Shown here one piece after another: positions 10,823 through 24,300 of a DNA stretch of 64,000 bases. Each line of letters starts with the position of its first letter. The first letter of the stretch is position 1. Both the position numbers and the translations under genes were made by a program. Under the pieces are notes generated by a model that worked only from the letters and a program-made list of their open reading frames with translations, made no database searches and was not told the origin of the DNA. The DNA is from Gonocerus acuteangulatus (Eukaryota > Arthropoda > Insecta > Hemiptera > Coreidae), in NCBI GenBank assembly GCA_946811695.1, contig OX328125.1, positions 39,382,336-39,446,335 of the forward strand. The letters are read 5' to 3'.

Positions 10823-11901
10823 AAGTAATAAATTTAAATTTAATTTTTTTTTTTTTTACTGATCCGCCTTCATAACAAAGATTAATTTTATGATTCCGAG
10901 TAAGTTTGAAGTTATTTTAGTTTTTATTCAAAGTAACGTCTAATAAATTATGCCGTTGAGAATTTGATAATGCCTAGTCCAATTCTTTCTTAGTCCTAAA
11001 GTTCATGTCCTTGTAATTTAGGAGCTATTGTTTTCTGTTGTCATGGTACTTATGTCCATGCAAGCTTTTCTATGCGATTTCTAACAATCATTGTACATAG
11101 ATTCTTTACTAAAACTTCTAGATTCTTTTTCTTCTCTTAACTTCTAATAGGAAAGATCTCATTTTACCTTAGAATTTGCGTCACCTATGCTTTCATGTGT
11201 AAGTAGGAGATTTCAGCTCTCTAAAATATTAATATAATTGTTTTAATAAAGTTATAGTTTTCCATTCTTTTTTTAAATAATTTAACGAATGTTTTAATAT
11301 TTTTGTTAAGGACATGTTTGATTTGTTTTTAGTTTAAATTGAGAATTTTATGTCTAAAGTTAAATTTATCTTTTACTGTAGTTTGCAATGATTTTTATTG
11401 TTTAGGATTTCTGCTGCACTTATGGTTGTTACGTTTGTAATTATTTATTCTTGTTTTTATAAGATAATTATGAACAAATACTTTTATGATAAAGAGCTTA
11501 ACTTTCTTTAGGGATTAGAAAAACATATTTTATTAAACTATCTCTGCCTTATAAACATAAGTTTATTTATTGTATAGACTACCTAATTTTTATATTGTGT
11601 TATTTGTGTGAATGTACTAAAGTTTGCCTTTTCACTTATTTAATATGTTTGTTTTAGATAGTGATTGCCAAGGTCTTCTTTTTGTTTATTTGTCTAGAGT
11701 TTTAGGTACTTAAAGTTATAATAATTTTTATTATGGATGTCACACAAAAGGGAAGTCTTTAATACAGTTTCCTGGTCATTTTGAATGTTTTTTTATTATT
11801 GTTTTTCTACATACATGATAATTTTCACTTTTCTATTTATTCACACATCTCTTATTTACATCCGATCATGCATTTACATTATATTTATAATCACTTATTA
11901 A

Positions 11902-12114
11902 CCCTTAATTAGTGGCGTGCTTTTTCTTCCATAACTAATGGTGTCGGGCCCCAATGAAACAAAATTTAAATTGATTTTTTTGGGTAAAGTAATTTAAATA
12001 AATAATAATAAACAATAATATTTATTGAAATACAAAGATTTCAAAGGGCAAAGGTCGAATAAACAAATACATTCGGGCCAATATGACTAATTAGGGGATA
12101 ACACTAATTAAGGG
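11902..12114. mobile_element. piggyBac-like MITE, 213 bp, TTAA target
   Basis: The terminal inverted repeats CCCTTAATTAGTG and CACTAATTAAGGG are flanked on both sides by TTAA (11898-11901 and 12115-12118), the piggyBac signature. The interior is AT-rich and non-coding. Confidence 0.8.
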
Positions 12115-12927
12115 TTAAACACTATCTATGTGCGTTTATTAAGTAGAAGTACTTACACTAGCCTGTCATTTTCTCCTAATAACTATTTCATTTACTCACT
12201 TATAACAGTCAGTGAATTTCACACAAAATGAAATCATCTAATAATAAAGCATTGAAAACTTATTTTATTATATTGAAGGATTAAATAAATCTTTTTGCTC
12301 AAGATGACAATACAGAAAAAGCCTGGCCATAAAAATGCATTGGGCTGAAAATTTATCAGTGGAGGTTGTTGATTTTTTTTTTTTTTTTTTTTCATAACTT
12401 TCAATTCCATGTCCATCCACCATAATGTTTTAATTACTCAAAATATAAATTTTAATTTACTTAAACAGTCTTGATTGTATCAGACATTTCGGTATCTTTC
12501 AAGAAATCTATCTATATCTATAGATTCTTCACAAATGGTTCTCTTCTCGACAATAGATCACTAATGTTGTGTTGTGTATGTGTTGTTACTCTTTGAAATT
12601 GCCTCTCAATGTGTTCCTAAAATCATTGAATCCATCACTTCATTCACATTGGGGAGGCTGACAACTTCACAATAATCCTATAGAACAAAATTAAACGTTA
12701 TACTTGGCCTGAATTTTCTTATTTTGTTTCATCTCAGTATAAAGAAGTCTTCTGAGTGCCATTTCTAATATGTACCTTGTTGAAAATTTGTTAATAATTT
12801 TGTACCAGGAAAAATTAGTCTAGTAAAAACCAGTGTTAAAGATAAATTAAAAATTGTAAGTTTTTGTTTTGGGGTTATAATAAAGACTCTTTTTTGTTGC
12901 AATTTGAAACTATCTTTACATGGTTTA

Positions 12928-12962
12928 TGCCAAATTAAGATTGTTTTTATCTTAATTTGGCA
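12928..12962. repeat. Perfect 14-bp hairpin
   Basis: TGCCAAATTAAGAT and ATCTTAATTTGGCA flank a 7-base loop TGTTTTT. It is isolated in AT-rich intergenic DNA. It could be a small structured RNA or terminator-like fold; nothing else supports a function. Confidence 0.6.
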
Positions 12963-12969
12963 TCGATAT

Positions 12970-15200
12970 GGGATATTGCAGTCATTTCAAATTCCCCCCT
13001 TGATGAAGAAAATTTTTTTTTCTTCAAAAATTAGCCTGAATACTGTATTAAGAACAACCCTTTTTTGTGATCAAATTTCTTCGTAAATATTTTTTTACTT
13101 TGTGTAATATAGAAAATAATTCGTATTCTCTGATGAACAAAAAATTATGAATTAAAGCTTGTTATTATTTTTTAAGTACAAACTTCGAAGATCTTTATTA
13201 TTGGCAATTTTTTCCAATCTGTTTGCCAATTATCAAAAGAAAAACTTTAACTTATACACTTTTTTTGTGTTTAATATTTCTTGCCTAAAATTTATTATTA
13301 GTTTAAAAATATTTGGTCTTATCGTAATGCAACAAAAATTTGATAAAATCTACTGAGTTTTTGTCTTTGAGAAAAAAATAGTTGACATTACAAATTCAAT
13401 TTTAATGAATTGACCTGCTGGCGTGCTCATTGATAACAATTTTACATCACATGGGACACATTAAAAATTTTATTATGTAATGGAAGCCATTTTTATTTTA
13501 ATTCATCTAATTTATATTATTTAATGTTTATAATTTTAGGCATCAATTTGTTAGTTCTGATCAATTATTTATTCTCTGTACTTATAATAAAACGTAATGA
13601 ATTTAGAAGACTGTATATTTTGGTTTTTATTTAGCTACTATTTTATGAATTTTTTTATCATTCAATGTTCTTTTTGTAGACATAAATATCATTATTCCAA
13701 GTAATTTTGTGCTTGTTAATATGTATTGAACTTCAAGGGTATGCCTTTTTCAATGAATGCATTTCTTCCAATTGTTCATTAAAATACTAGGCAATAAGCG
13801 TTGTTATTTATTTTATTACTTTAATTTTGGCTAGACATTAATTTTCTTTGCTTGTAAGCTTATTTAGTTTCAATTCAATCGATTTTAAAATGTAAGTTGC
13901 CACTCTTTTAGTTTATACAATTTATTTGTCATGAAGTCAAATTTTCAAAATGAAATGTACTTAATCAAATTGAAAAGAAATGTAAGGCAATTTAAAATAC
14001 TTAATCTGAAAATTAACTCTTAAAATTATTAAGACAGACTTATTTTTTTCATTTTGGAGAATCGCAAATAACGCCATCACCACAAAAACCTTTTATTTTC
14101 ATATCTGTGCCATTGACGTTGCCTATAACGTTGACCGAACATGTTTCACCTGCCTACTCTGCTATTACTATGAACAAAAACAGACATTGATTCACTGTCC
14201 CGTTAAAAGCAATTAAAGTTAATAAGTAACTTCCTTATGGTGATAACTCCATTTGTCTTTTATTTATTCGATATCCTAAAAGACTATTTAAAAAAAAATA
14301 TATAAATCTCAGAATCTCATCATCATTACACTGTCAACGTCAAGCAATATCAAATAAATTAATTCAAAATGACTGACACAAAAACACCATTCATTTACAT
14401 CAAGATCAAGCGCCTTCACAAAAGGTGTAGTCAAGTAATGTTGTAATTACTTATTACAGTGTTGACCACATATTCTCTCCTTATTCCTTCTCCAACCTCA
14501 ATTGAGACGCTAAAAAATAATTGACCACAGACTCGACCATCGTTCTAAGTTTCATAAATAAATTTAACCAAATATTTTTAAATTTTGCAATACATTTATG
14601 AAAAACTGCATTAAGATCAATAAGGAACGATGCAGAATAAGCTTACAATATTACTACAGTACTTGAAAAAGTTAAAATAACAATAACACTTATACTAAAT
14701 ACTTATATTTTTTTTCTGTTTTTTTTTTTCAATACCCATAAAAGTTAATATTATACTGTAATTTATCATTAAAATGATTTTTTTAAAATATTTTATCTTG
14801 ATTCTTATTTGAATTTCATTATTCATTATCGAGGCCTTAACATTGCTTCACAAATGTTTTATTAAACATACATAATAATTTTATATTTTGTGGATTACTT
14901 ACATACATATGTTAATTTATTTGCAGACATATGTTAATTTATTCTTTTGCAACATATTTGATGTCTAGTCAGCATTGTCAAGGATCTTGCGAGGTCTAGT
15001 TATGTATTTGTTCTACTTGTGTATATATGTTGAAAAAAAAAATGTGTATTTATCAATAAATGTTATTATTTTTGTTACATTTTCAAGATTTTTGAATTAT
15101 ATGCTCAAGCTTAGAATATGTGTTTATTATTTATGAAACATTAATAAGATACAGATATATTGTGTTATTTAAAGAACAATTTCATTTGTAATAAAATAAT
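12970..15200. other. AT-rich intergenic sequence between convergent genes
   Basis: The stretch holds homopolymer runs and short AT repeats only. I find no coding exon, RNA gene or recognisable transposon. Confidence 0.4.
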
Positions 15201-15209
15201 TTATTCTTA

Positions 15210-15311
15210 TTATGGATGAGTTGATATGAATCCTAAACCCATTCGAATCAGAGCCAATTCCATTGCTTTATAATCTTCTTCAATTTTCTTTTTCAATGCA
15301 GCTTTTCTTAC
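15210..15311 (-). CDS. Unrecognised small protein, terminal exon
   Basis: The acceptor CTTGTTATAG precedes GTAAGAAAAGC. The 33 codons encode VRKAALKKKIEEDYKAMELA and then LIRMGLGFISTHP before TAA. The frame is open and amphipathic in character, in sharp contrast to the surrounding AT-rich DNA. Confidence 0.62.
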   Translation of the reverse strand, partial: VRKAALKKKIEEDYKAMELALIRMGLGFISTHP

Positions 15312-18300
15312 CTATAACAAGAATTATTTGAATAAGGTTCAATCACCAAAGAAGTAGATGTGCTCTAAAAAAATAAAAAAGTTTCATGGCATTTTCAATA
15401 TTATATTTAACCTATGCCTATGAGTTTAAAAATGTTGTATTAAGTTCTTTATATATAGTTTTTTTTTGGTTAAATTTAAGGCGTGTCAACCGTTGGGGTC
15501 ATTAACGCCAGTAGAGTTTAATGGTGTTTACATAATGATGTTAGCTGTAATTGTCTGTGTTGTAATTACTTTGAAGTAAGTCTGTAGATATAATCGGTAA
15601 TGTGATGAAGGAAGGGGAGAGTGAGGGGCCCGGAGAGGCAACCAACGTGGGGAGGCAAAGCAGGCAGACACAAGAAGCCTTCTCATTCTATTGCTTGGCA
15701 GCTGTACATCTGTGTTTGTACATCGGGTTCGCCTGTGAGAAAGTGGACGTGCTTGCTCCGTCCATGCTCTCGCGAATCCCGGGGTCTCATCGATGACCCG
15801 AGAGCCTTCCAGTGCCAACATCACCCCCATCACGCAGGGAACCACTCCATTCTCCTCACCCCTGCCTCCCAACACCCACCACCGTCTTAAATTAACTTAA
15901 ATTGAGTCGTAAATTCTGGCTTGTTTTAAGAAAGTTATTAATTTTTCAATGTTGTCGAGTCTGTCAATCAGTATTTCGTCAAGTGTTCCGGTTACCCTGG
16001 ATTGTCTTCTCGCCTCCTCATACATCCTACACTCTGTTAATATATGTTTGACAGTTATAAGAACACCACAGGTTCTACATATCGGGGGCTCATCTCGTGA
16101 CATATAATAACCATGAGTGAGGCGAGTATGTCCTATCCGGAGTCTAGTGAGGATTACCTCTTCTCGTCTGATTGTTCTATATGAGGTCTGCCAAGGTCTA
16201 GTGTCACCTTTCACTTCGCGTAACTTATTTGAAATGGTCTGCCGCCAAGTTACCTCCCAGTGAGCTTTGACCTTTTCTTTGATCCAAGACTTTAAATCAT
16301 TTTGAGGCACCATTGCGAATTCAGTACCGTGAGTGGTTGCTTCTTTCGCGGCTTTGTCAGCCTGTTCGTTTCCAGCAATATCGCAATGACTTGGTACCCA
16401 AACAAGGTTAATAGTATTATTATTTGTGTTATATACATCTATAACCTCTCTTATTTTAATTATTAGAGGATGTCTGGGAAAGGTTTTTGAAATTGCAACT
16501 AGGGAGGAAATCGAATCCGAAAATATAGTAATACCATCCTCAGTTGGCGTAACTATGCACAAGGCCTTGTAAATCGCAAGTAATTCCGCTGAGAAAACCG
16601 AACATATAGAATTTAGTTTGTACCTATATGATTGGCCACTGACAACAAATGCCGCACCAACCTCTCCCTGAAGTTTGGATCCGTCAGTGTAGACTTTTGT
16701 TGCCAAATCATGTATCTCAGCTATTGTTCTGTATTCTGTGCAAAATAGATTAGGGATTGTATGACTTTTTTTAAATTTTGTAAGGGTAAGGTTTATTTTA
16801 GGAGGAATCATTAACCAAGGTTCCTTTGCTGGAATTTCAACTTTGAGGATGGAGGGGACCGTTATATTATAAAAATGTAGGAGTTCGTTAGTTCTATATT
16901 TGAAAGGTTTCTTTTTTACATTTCTAAAGACAGGTGTTAACGGGGACTTTAGATAATTATATAAAGGATGATTTGGTAATGAAAGGACAGAACTGTAATA
17001 ATTTAGCGTCAACAAATCCCTGCGATATCTGAGAGGTGGTTCTCCGCATTCAGCACAGATACTATCCACTGGGCTAGATCTAAAGGCCCCTGTGGCTATC
17101 CTTAAGCTTTGCTGGTGTACGCAATCTAGCATTTTCAGGGTACTCTCCGATGCCGAGTCATAGATCATACAACCATAATCAAGTTTAGAACGGACTAAGC
17201 TTCGATATAACCTCAACATACTCAGCCGATCTCCACCCCAAGCAGTGTTAGTTAACATTTTAAGTATATTTATAGTTTGTTGACAAGAACTTTTCAGCTG
17301 CTTAATATGTTGACGCCAATTTAGATTTCTATCGAAAAGGAGCCCAAGATACTTTACACAATCCGTGTATGTGATAGGATTACCGTTAAGATATAAAGGC
17401 GGGGGTTCATTTACTCGCCTAGTGGCAAACATGATACATTCTGTTTTTGTGGGAGAGATGGTAAAGCCTCGATCTCTTAACCAGTTGCATAAAGTGTCTA
17501 TGGCTTCCTGAATAGTGGATCTAAGGGTGTCAACATTTTTATCAGTTGCAAAGAGTTTTAAATCGTCTGCAAACAAACTTGCTGAAATTCCCGGAGGTAA
17601 TACCTGTATGACTCTACTGAAGGAGAGAATAAATAGCAAAGGGCTTAATACAGACCCCTGGGGGACACCGTTTGCCTGATTGTATGTGTCTGAAAACTGC
17701 CTTCCGATTCTAATTTTAAATTTTCGATTGTTGAGAAATGTTTGGATAAAATTAAAAACATGACCAGATATTCCCATTCCGAGCAGTGATTCCATTATTT
17801 CCCGCCTCCAAAGACAGTCGAATGCGTTTTGAATATCGACAAAAACTGCTAACAATTTTTCTTTCCGATCGAAGGCCTCATATACTTTAGATTCAAGAAA
17901 AATTAGGTTGTCTCAAGTACTCCTACCTCTTCTAAAACCACTCTGCCATTCCTCAAGAAAGCCTTTACTTTCTATATACCAATACATTCGGTTAGAAATA
18001 AGCTTTTCCAGCAGTTTACATAAGGAACATGTGAGAAATATTATTCGGTAACTAGATAGATCATCCTGGGGCCTGTTTTTCTTAGGTATTGGAACACCAA
18101 TTGATTCCTTCCAAATACTCGGAATATATCCTGACATGAATATCTTATTCAAGAAAGATAAAATTTATTATTGCAAGACAGATGTTTTATAAAGCTAATG
18201 CATATATTGTCTGGTCCAGGGCTGGTATCTTTCCTGGAGTCAAGAGCATCTCGAAATTCAGAGAAATTGAAAGGGAAGTTCAAAGGATTTAAGGGGTCAA

Positions 18301-21300
18301 GTTCATTGAGTAGAGGTTCGGAATCTTTGTTTCTTTTTATGGTCTGGAATTCTTGTGAGTAATTTAGATCGGAATAAACTCTTTGAAAATATTCACCAAA
18401 ACAGTTTGCTATTTCTAAAGGATCGGTAATAGGTATGTTATTGACTTTGATGAAATTTATACTATTATTTTGCCGGTTGCGACCTGTAATTTTTCTTATC
18501 GTGTCCCACACTTGAGCTGGCGGAGTGAGGGAGTTTATGTTTGATACAAATTCTTGCCACGACTTTCTTTTAGCACCATTTAAAATCTTTCTCTTATTGC
18601 GAAAGAATAAGAGCTTGCACCTTGCAGCAAAGAACTCATCCTCGTGTTGAGAGCAAGGGTGACGTAAAAACCTACGTAGTGATCTCTTACAAGCTCTCAC
18701 AGCATCCCGGCATTCGTCACTCCACCACGGCACGACAACCCTTGTTCTTACGGCTTTAGTTACAGGTATGGAGCTAGCCGCCGCTGATAACAGCCTATCT
18801 GTAATCTGTGAATTAATATTATCAACATCAGGATTATCGAGGTCTATATCCGACAGGTCAGCCAACCTTTGGTATTTATCCCAGTCAGCATCCTTAAGTA
18901 TCCATCTTGGGAAGTTTGGTTGTGACGGGATTCTTTCTAGAATGTTAATAATAATTGGGAAATGATCTGAAGAATATAGTTCCTCGGCTGTACTCCATGA
19001 GAGTTTTTCTAGGAGGGAGGGGGTAGCCAAAGAAAGATCGATGTGTGAAAAACTATGATTTTGAGTCGAGTAATGAGTTGGAGAATCATTATTAAGTATA
19101 ACTAATTGTGAGGAATCGAGAAATGATTCAACAACCCTGCCACGAGAATCGAGAGAGGAAGAGAACCAAAGCGGATTATGACTATTATAGTCGCCAAGTA
19201 AGAGGAGAGGTGGAGGTAACTGACGGAGAAGATGTAGTAACTGGGCCTCAGTAAAGGCTACTTTAGGAGGCAAGTACAGAGAACAGATAGTGACTTGTAT
19301 AGGCTTATAGATACGGACAGCTATAGCTTGGAGATCACTGTCTATATCTATAGGAACTGCCGGAATATCATTCCTAGTCAGAATACAGACCCCACCGCTG
19401 GCAATGAGGCCACCTAGGTGATCATATTGGAACGTTCTGTAGCCATTTATGTTAAATGTATCAGATTCCTTAAGGCGACTTTCTTGAATGCAGACAGCCA
19501 GAGGACATGTCTCTTGTAAAAGGGCAACCATATCAACCTTATGGAAAATAACACCATTCACATTCCACTGTATTATATTATTATCCATCATGATCAAAAC
19601 AATTAAAAATAGTTCCTGTTATTTTGTTAACTAAAATTTTACTACAGTTGCCTGAAAATTGAAAGAAATGTATAATGTTTAATTTTGTACCATATAATGG
19701 AGGATCAAAAGTCGGTAAAATAATATTTAAAAAAGAGTAAGAGGATGGCATGTGAGAAATAGGTGTATAAGGAACTATCATATTTTATTAATGTTTTTAA
19801 TTTTGGGTGGTAACGGTTTGGAATCCGCCCCAGAACCAAAAGATGAGTTAGATCCTAGTGTGGAATTGTTCGAGCCCTGGGATGAAGGTCTCTCCCTTTT
19901 GGCACTAGTAGAGGATTTACCCCTACCTGTAGCAGTGCCTCCATCTGTCTGCTTATTAGGTGCTAAAGATTGTTTGGACATTTTTGAATTTTCATATGAG
20001 TTTTGGGGTGGCAGGTGAGCCGATGAGATTTTAATTTCACTATTTTCCGTTTGATATTCGTTATTGGTTGAAATTTGATTAATTTTTTCTTCTAAATAAT
20101 TGATTTTGTTTGTTAAGGTTTCCATGAGGGAAGCCATACGTTGAAATTGTTCCATTACTATCTCGTTCGAGGTAGATGGGGACGGAAAGGTATAAGCTAT
20201 TTGGGCATATGATGTACAGGGCTCGGTAGGTTGCTGAGTAGGAGGTGCAGGGAAGGGAGAAAACCCAGGACCCAGGAGTCGCTCGGCTTGACTATAGGTC
20301 ACCTTTTGTGTCACTCTTATTTCTTCTATTTTCGTCTCTTTTTTAAATACTGAGCAAGAAGTAGCCCACGCCGGATGAGGACCGGTACAGTGCTTACATT
20401 TAAAAGTTGCACAATTGTTCTTCTCGTCAACGGAAGGGTGATGAAGGCCGCATTTACCGCATATCTCGGTAGGACTACGACAGCTTTTTACACCATGGCG
20501 ATATTCAAAACACTTATAACACATCAAAGGTCTAATATAAGGTATAACACGGATACTTAGAAAATCATTTTGTATTCTCCGGGGTAGCTCGGTCCTATCG
20601 AAGGTTATTATCAGAGAAGGGGTTGCCTTCTTCTCACCGTTCACCGTCTTATAGATTCTTCTTAGATGGACTACATTATGTGGTGCTAATTCTTCTAACA
20701 ATTCCTCCTCAGAGCAGCTAAGGAGCTCCTCTGCAGTTATTATACCTTTAGAGTAGTTCAAAGACCGGTGTAAGGAAAAATTAATGGGATAGTTTTCATA
20801 ACTTCGGATATTTTTAAGATTAATATAATCCTTCTCGAGAGAAACCTCCAAAAGAATTATACCAGATCTCAAGAATTTTATTTTTGTCTGGGGGGCATAA
20901 CTTTTTATAAATCGGGATAATTTAAATGGGCTAAAGCTTTTAAAGTTTTTATTTTCACTGTTTGGGGCTATGCTCATGACAATAAATTTTTTACACCACT
21001 TCCCTCGTGGCAATTCAAAATTAAATCCTGGGTCAGGCGGTTTGGGATCTGGAGAATTTGAAACCTCCATGAAACCGCTTGAAATTCAGGGAAAAGGGTA
21101 AAGTACAAGTTTAAATCAAAAATACTAGGGAAATACCCAGTATAAGAGTAAATTAAATGAAAATATAACAAATAAGGCTTAAATTAGTTTGTACTCCCTG
21201 GTAAGGTAAGCAGGTAGAGCCAGTCTTAGGCAATTCTTCGGGAATTGGACCCTCACACCTCAACCTGGATATGTTCTCACATCTCGGAAGTCAAACCTAA

Positions 21301-24300
21301 GACTCTGTGATATTTTTGTTCCAAAATGCTTTGAAAAATCTTAAAAAACTTCAAGAGAATTTTTATAAAGGTTAACTAACACAAGCTTGAACAGCTGATC
21401 TGTTATATATAGTTTAATCTCAGATAATAGTTGTAAGATGAGTTTTCAAGCATTTTAAATTTAGAAAATGCTCTAAAACTTTTAGTGATGAACCTTACAA
21501 CATTACATATTTAGATTTTTTTAGGACTACAGCCACATCCTTAAACCCATGAGCATTCAGCACGTTCTATAAAAGGTTGTAACCTTTGGATAGCATCCCC
21601 AAAAAATTGTTGTTAAAAGGCCATTATTTTATTTAATTTGTTCATCTGTAGTGTGATTCTGCCCTTTCTATAGGGAGCAAGAGCCACATAATCGGAATCC
21701 ATTGACCCCATGGTCCAATCTGTATTACAAGGTGAAATCTCAAAATTACGATTAACGGAGGGGACTAATAGTGGACTTTTGGGTGGCATTTCGTTTAAAC
21801 TTCAGCATAATGTTTAAATACACAAAAAATCATTGAGTGAATGTTGTTTTATTATAACAAGTAATTTTTAATTGTTTTATGAAATAATTAACTTATTTTT
21901 TCCCCATCAATTAAATGGTTTATTAAGATGTTTAATTGCAAATGTCAAGAAAAAGTTAATTGTTTGCCCCGACGATTGAAAAATTAAACGATGCCCAACT
22001 CGTCGAGATTATGGGGGCTTTTATCCTTACGGGATCAAAATATAAGTCTTTCAGCTCTATGATCAAGTCCAGATATTTGCACAGTTTCTCGGCATATAAT
22101 TTCCGGATATTCTCATAATTGGGGACTGAATTATTATTTCAGGGCCAAGTATTATAGAACGTCGAGTAATTTGATTCTCACTACGAGTGATGGCCATTCT
22201 TTTGAAAAAAAGAAATCTTGCCAATCCTATCCTGGCAAGAAAATGATAGTAATATGTGGATAATTCTTCCCAAAAATCTATGTTAAACAATATATTAGTG
22301 GACGTTACAAATTAAACTAAATACATATTAGGAACATGGGGATATATAAGTGGGGCTTCAGCCCCCCCCCGAAATTTTGAGTTGATGGTAACAATTTGTC
22401 ATAAAACCCTTAAAAATAAATTAAATAAGATCACTTAGTTCATAACAAATATTTTATTTTAGTCGCCTAAAACTATTTGAAGTTCTAAATTGTTAGAATC
22501 CATACCCCGGAAATGGTCTCAGCCCCCCCCCCCGAAATTATTTCCTATATAAGCCTATGATTAGTAAATATCCTACCCGCTACTGACTGACCTTCTGTGG
22601 GTCTAGTCATATAGAGCCACCATTAAATACAAGGACACAAAAGTTAAATAGCATAGTCTTCATTAATATCAACTCACTGATAGATTCTCCTTTTTGGCAA
22701 TTCTCAATTCGTCTCGACAAGTTATCATTGTACTCATGAAGGGACGCCTGTTTTTAGGATCCATTGAGGGCTGAATATCATCGAGTTGTGTGATCATTTT
22801 CTCTCTGTATGTCAAATCAAATTTCATAAGTTAATAAAATAAATAAAAATGCAGTGCAATAAAGAGACAACCTATTAAAAAAGAGTTATGTAAACCTATA
22901 ATGTTAAAATAGAGCATGGATCTAGTTTTGATATTTCAGAATCCTTGGCATAGATTATAATCCCATGGTATTTGTATTTAAGCAGAAATCCCTGACTGCA
23001 CTAACCACCAGGATACCCTTGGAATTATTAAGCTAGTTTTCGATAACAGCCCGGTTGGGTCAAACCATAATTGCTTACACCTACACAGGACCCATGAGAG
23101 CGTACCTGAAATGGACCAAGATGTAAGGAAATGGGAATAGAATTGGGGTGCCTTTTAGTGGAGAGTAAATTAAACAATCATACCGTTATTCAAGCTGGGA
23201 TCACCGCCCAGGATCTGTAATATCCACATGGACATCGTTTAACCGCTACAGAGCGCCAACAGTTACCGAAATCACCATATGAATTGTCCCTCAAGGTTTT
23301 CATGCCCATTAGATTGTGGTATTATGTGTACCCTGATCGTCACGAAATGACTGTTTGAAACAAATTGTCTTCTCAGTGGGTTAATGGACATCCGTCAGTT
23401 GTATTATACTGCCTTCGCTTTGCAATCAAACTTATATCTAGAGCCTGATAAAGTGGGACTGCCACATTTACACAATTCGACTACAATTTAGCCAATGTAC
23501 CACTTTAACACACTTTGCGATCGAGAGTTAGCACAATATCCGCTGCATTGTTACACCGGGCTCACTCGTGAACCGTAGGGATAGGCTACTTATTGCTTGA
23601 CCTATGAGGGTTGGACAAGGACTCTTAATGTACCCTCGAAGTCTGGCGGAAAACTCTTCAGCTTCTTGGGAATATGATCAAGGAGTCTCCGGGGAGGCGA
23701 ATGGGTTGCCTACCTATGCGAAGCTTTGGGCAGGTTAAATCAACTTTCAATTTACACAAAGGCAAACAAAAGAGCATGACTGGAGTCAGGGCCGCCACAT
23801 CACAGAGCCGGGCCCGGGACCAGATCACGGGCCCCCCCTTCTCAGAGCCAGACTGAAAATTGTAATACTTTGCTAAAGAACTTTGGACATTTTAAAATTA
23901 TTTTCATCTTGAGTTTTGAGCGAAATGAGAATAAAAGCTGACAATCGGTGCAGTAGTTCTTTTTACAAGCTCATAACCTATACAATTTTTCCGCTCAGCG
24001 AGGCCGGGACCGGGCCCCCACGGCGCCCGGGCCCGGGACAACTGTACCCGGTTGTCCCCCCCATGTGGCGGCCCTGACTGGAGTCCATCATTCTCTGGAC
24101 CGTCTTGGTGCCACAGTGTACCATACAAAGTGCCTAAGGTCGGGGGATCGATGTCCTCTAGATGGCTTTTCTTTCGAAAGAAGGAAAGGCATCAGCTCTA
24201 TCATAGATAACAAAGAGAAGTAACTTGTAGAAACCACTTTCCAAAAATCAGCATTTTGTATAAGTGGACGTTAACATTTAAATAAATATCGAAGAAGCCA

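Larger units (their letters stand above)
15460..21320 (-). mobile_element. I-type non-LTR retrotransposon (LINE), nearly full length
   Basis: The element is about 5.9 kb and reads on the minus strand: a 5' UTR (roughly 21071-21320), ORF1 (21070-19778), ORF2 (19597-15897), and a ~430 bp GC-rich 3' UTR (15896-15470) ending in CGCCTTAAATTTAACC and an A-run. RNase H after the reverse transcriptase places it in the I superfamily (I, Nimb or related clades). It sits in the second intron of the small minus-strand gene, in the same orientation. The exact 5' end and target duplication could not be fixed by eye. Only two visible lesions in ORF2 indicate a recent insertion. Confidence 0.88.

Noticed and set aside
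15528..15890. Overlapping ORFs of 64-115 codons on both strands
   Set aside because: They lie in the GC-rich 3' UTR of the LINE and have no independent support.
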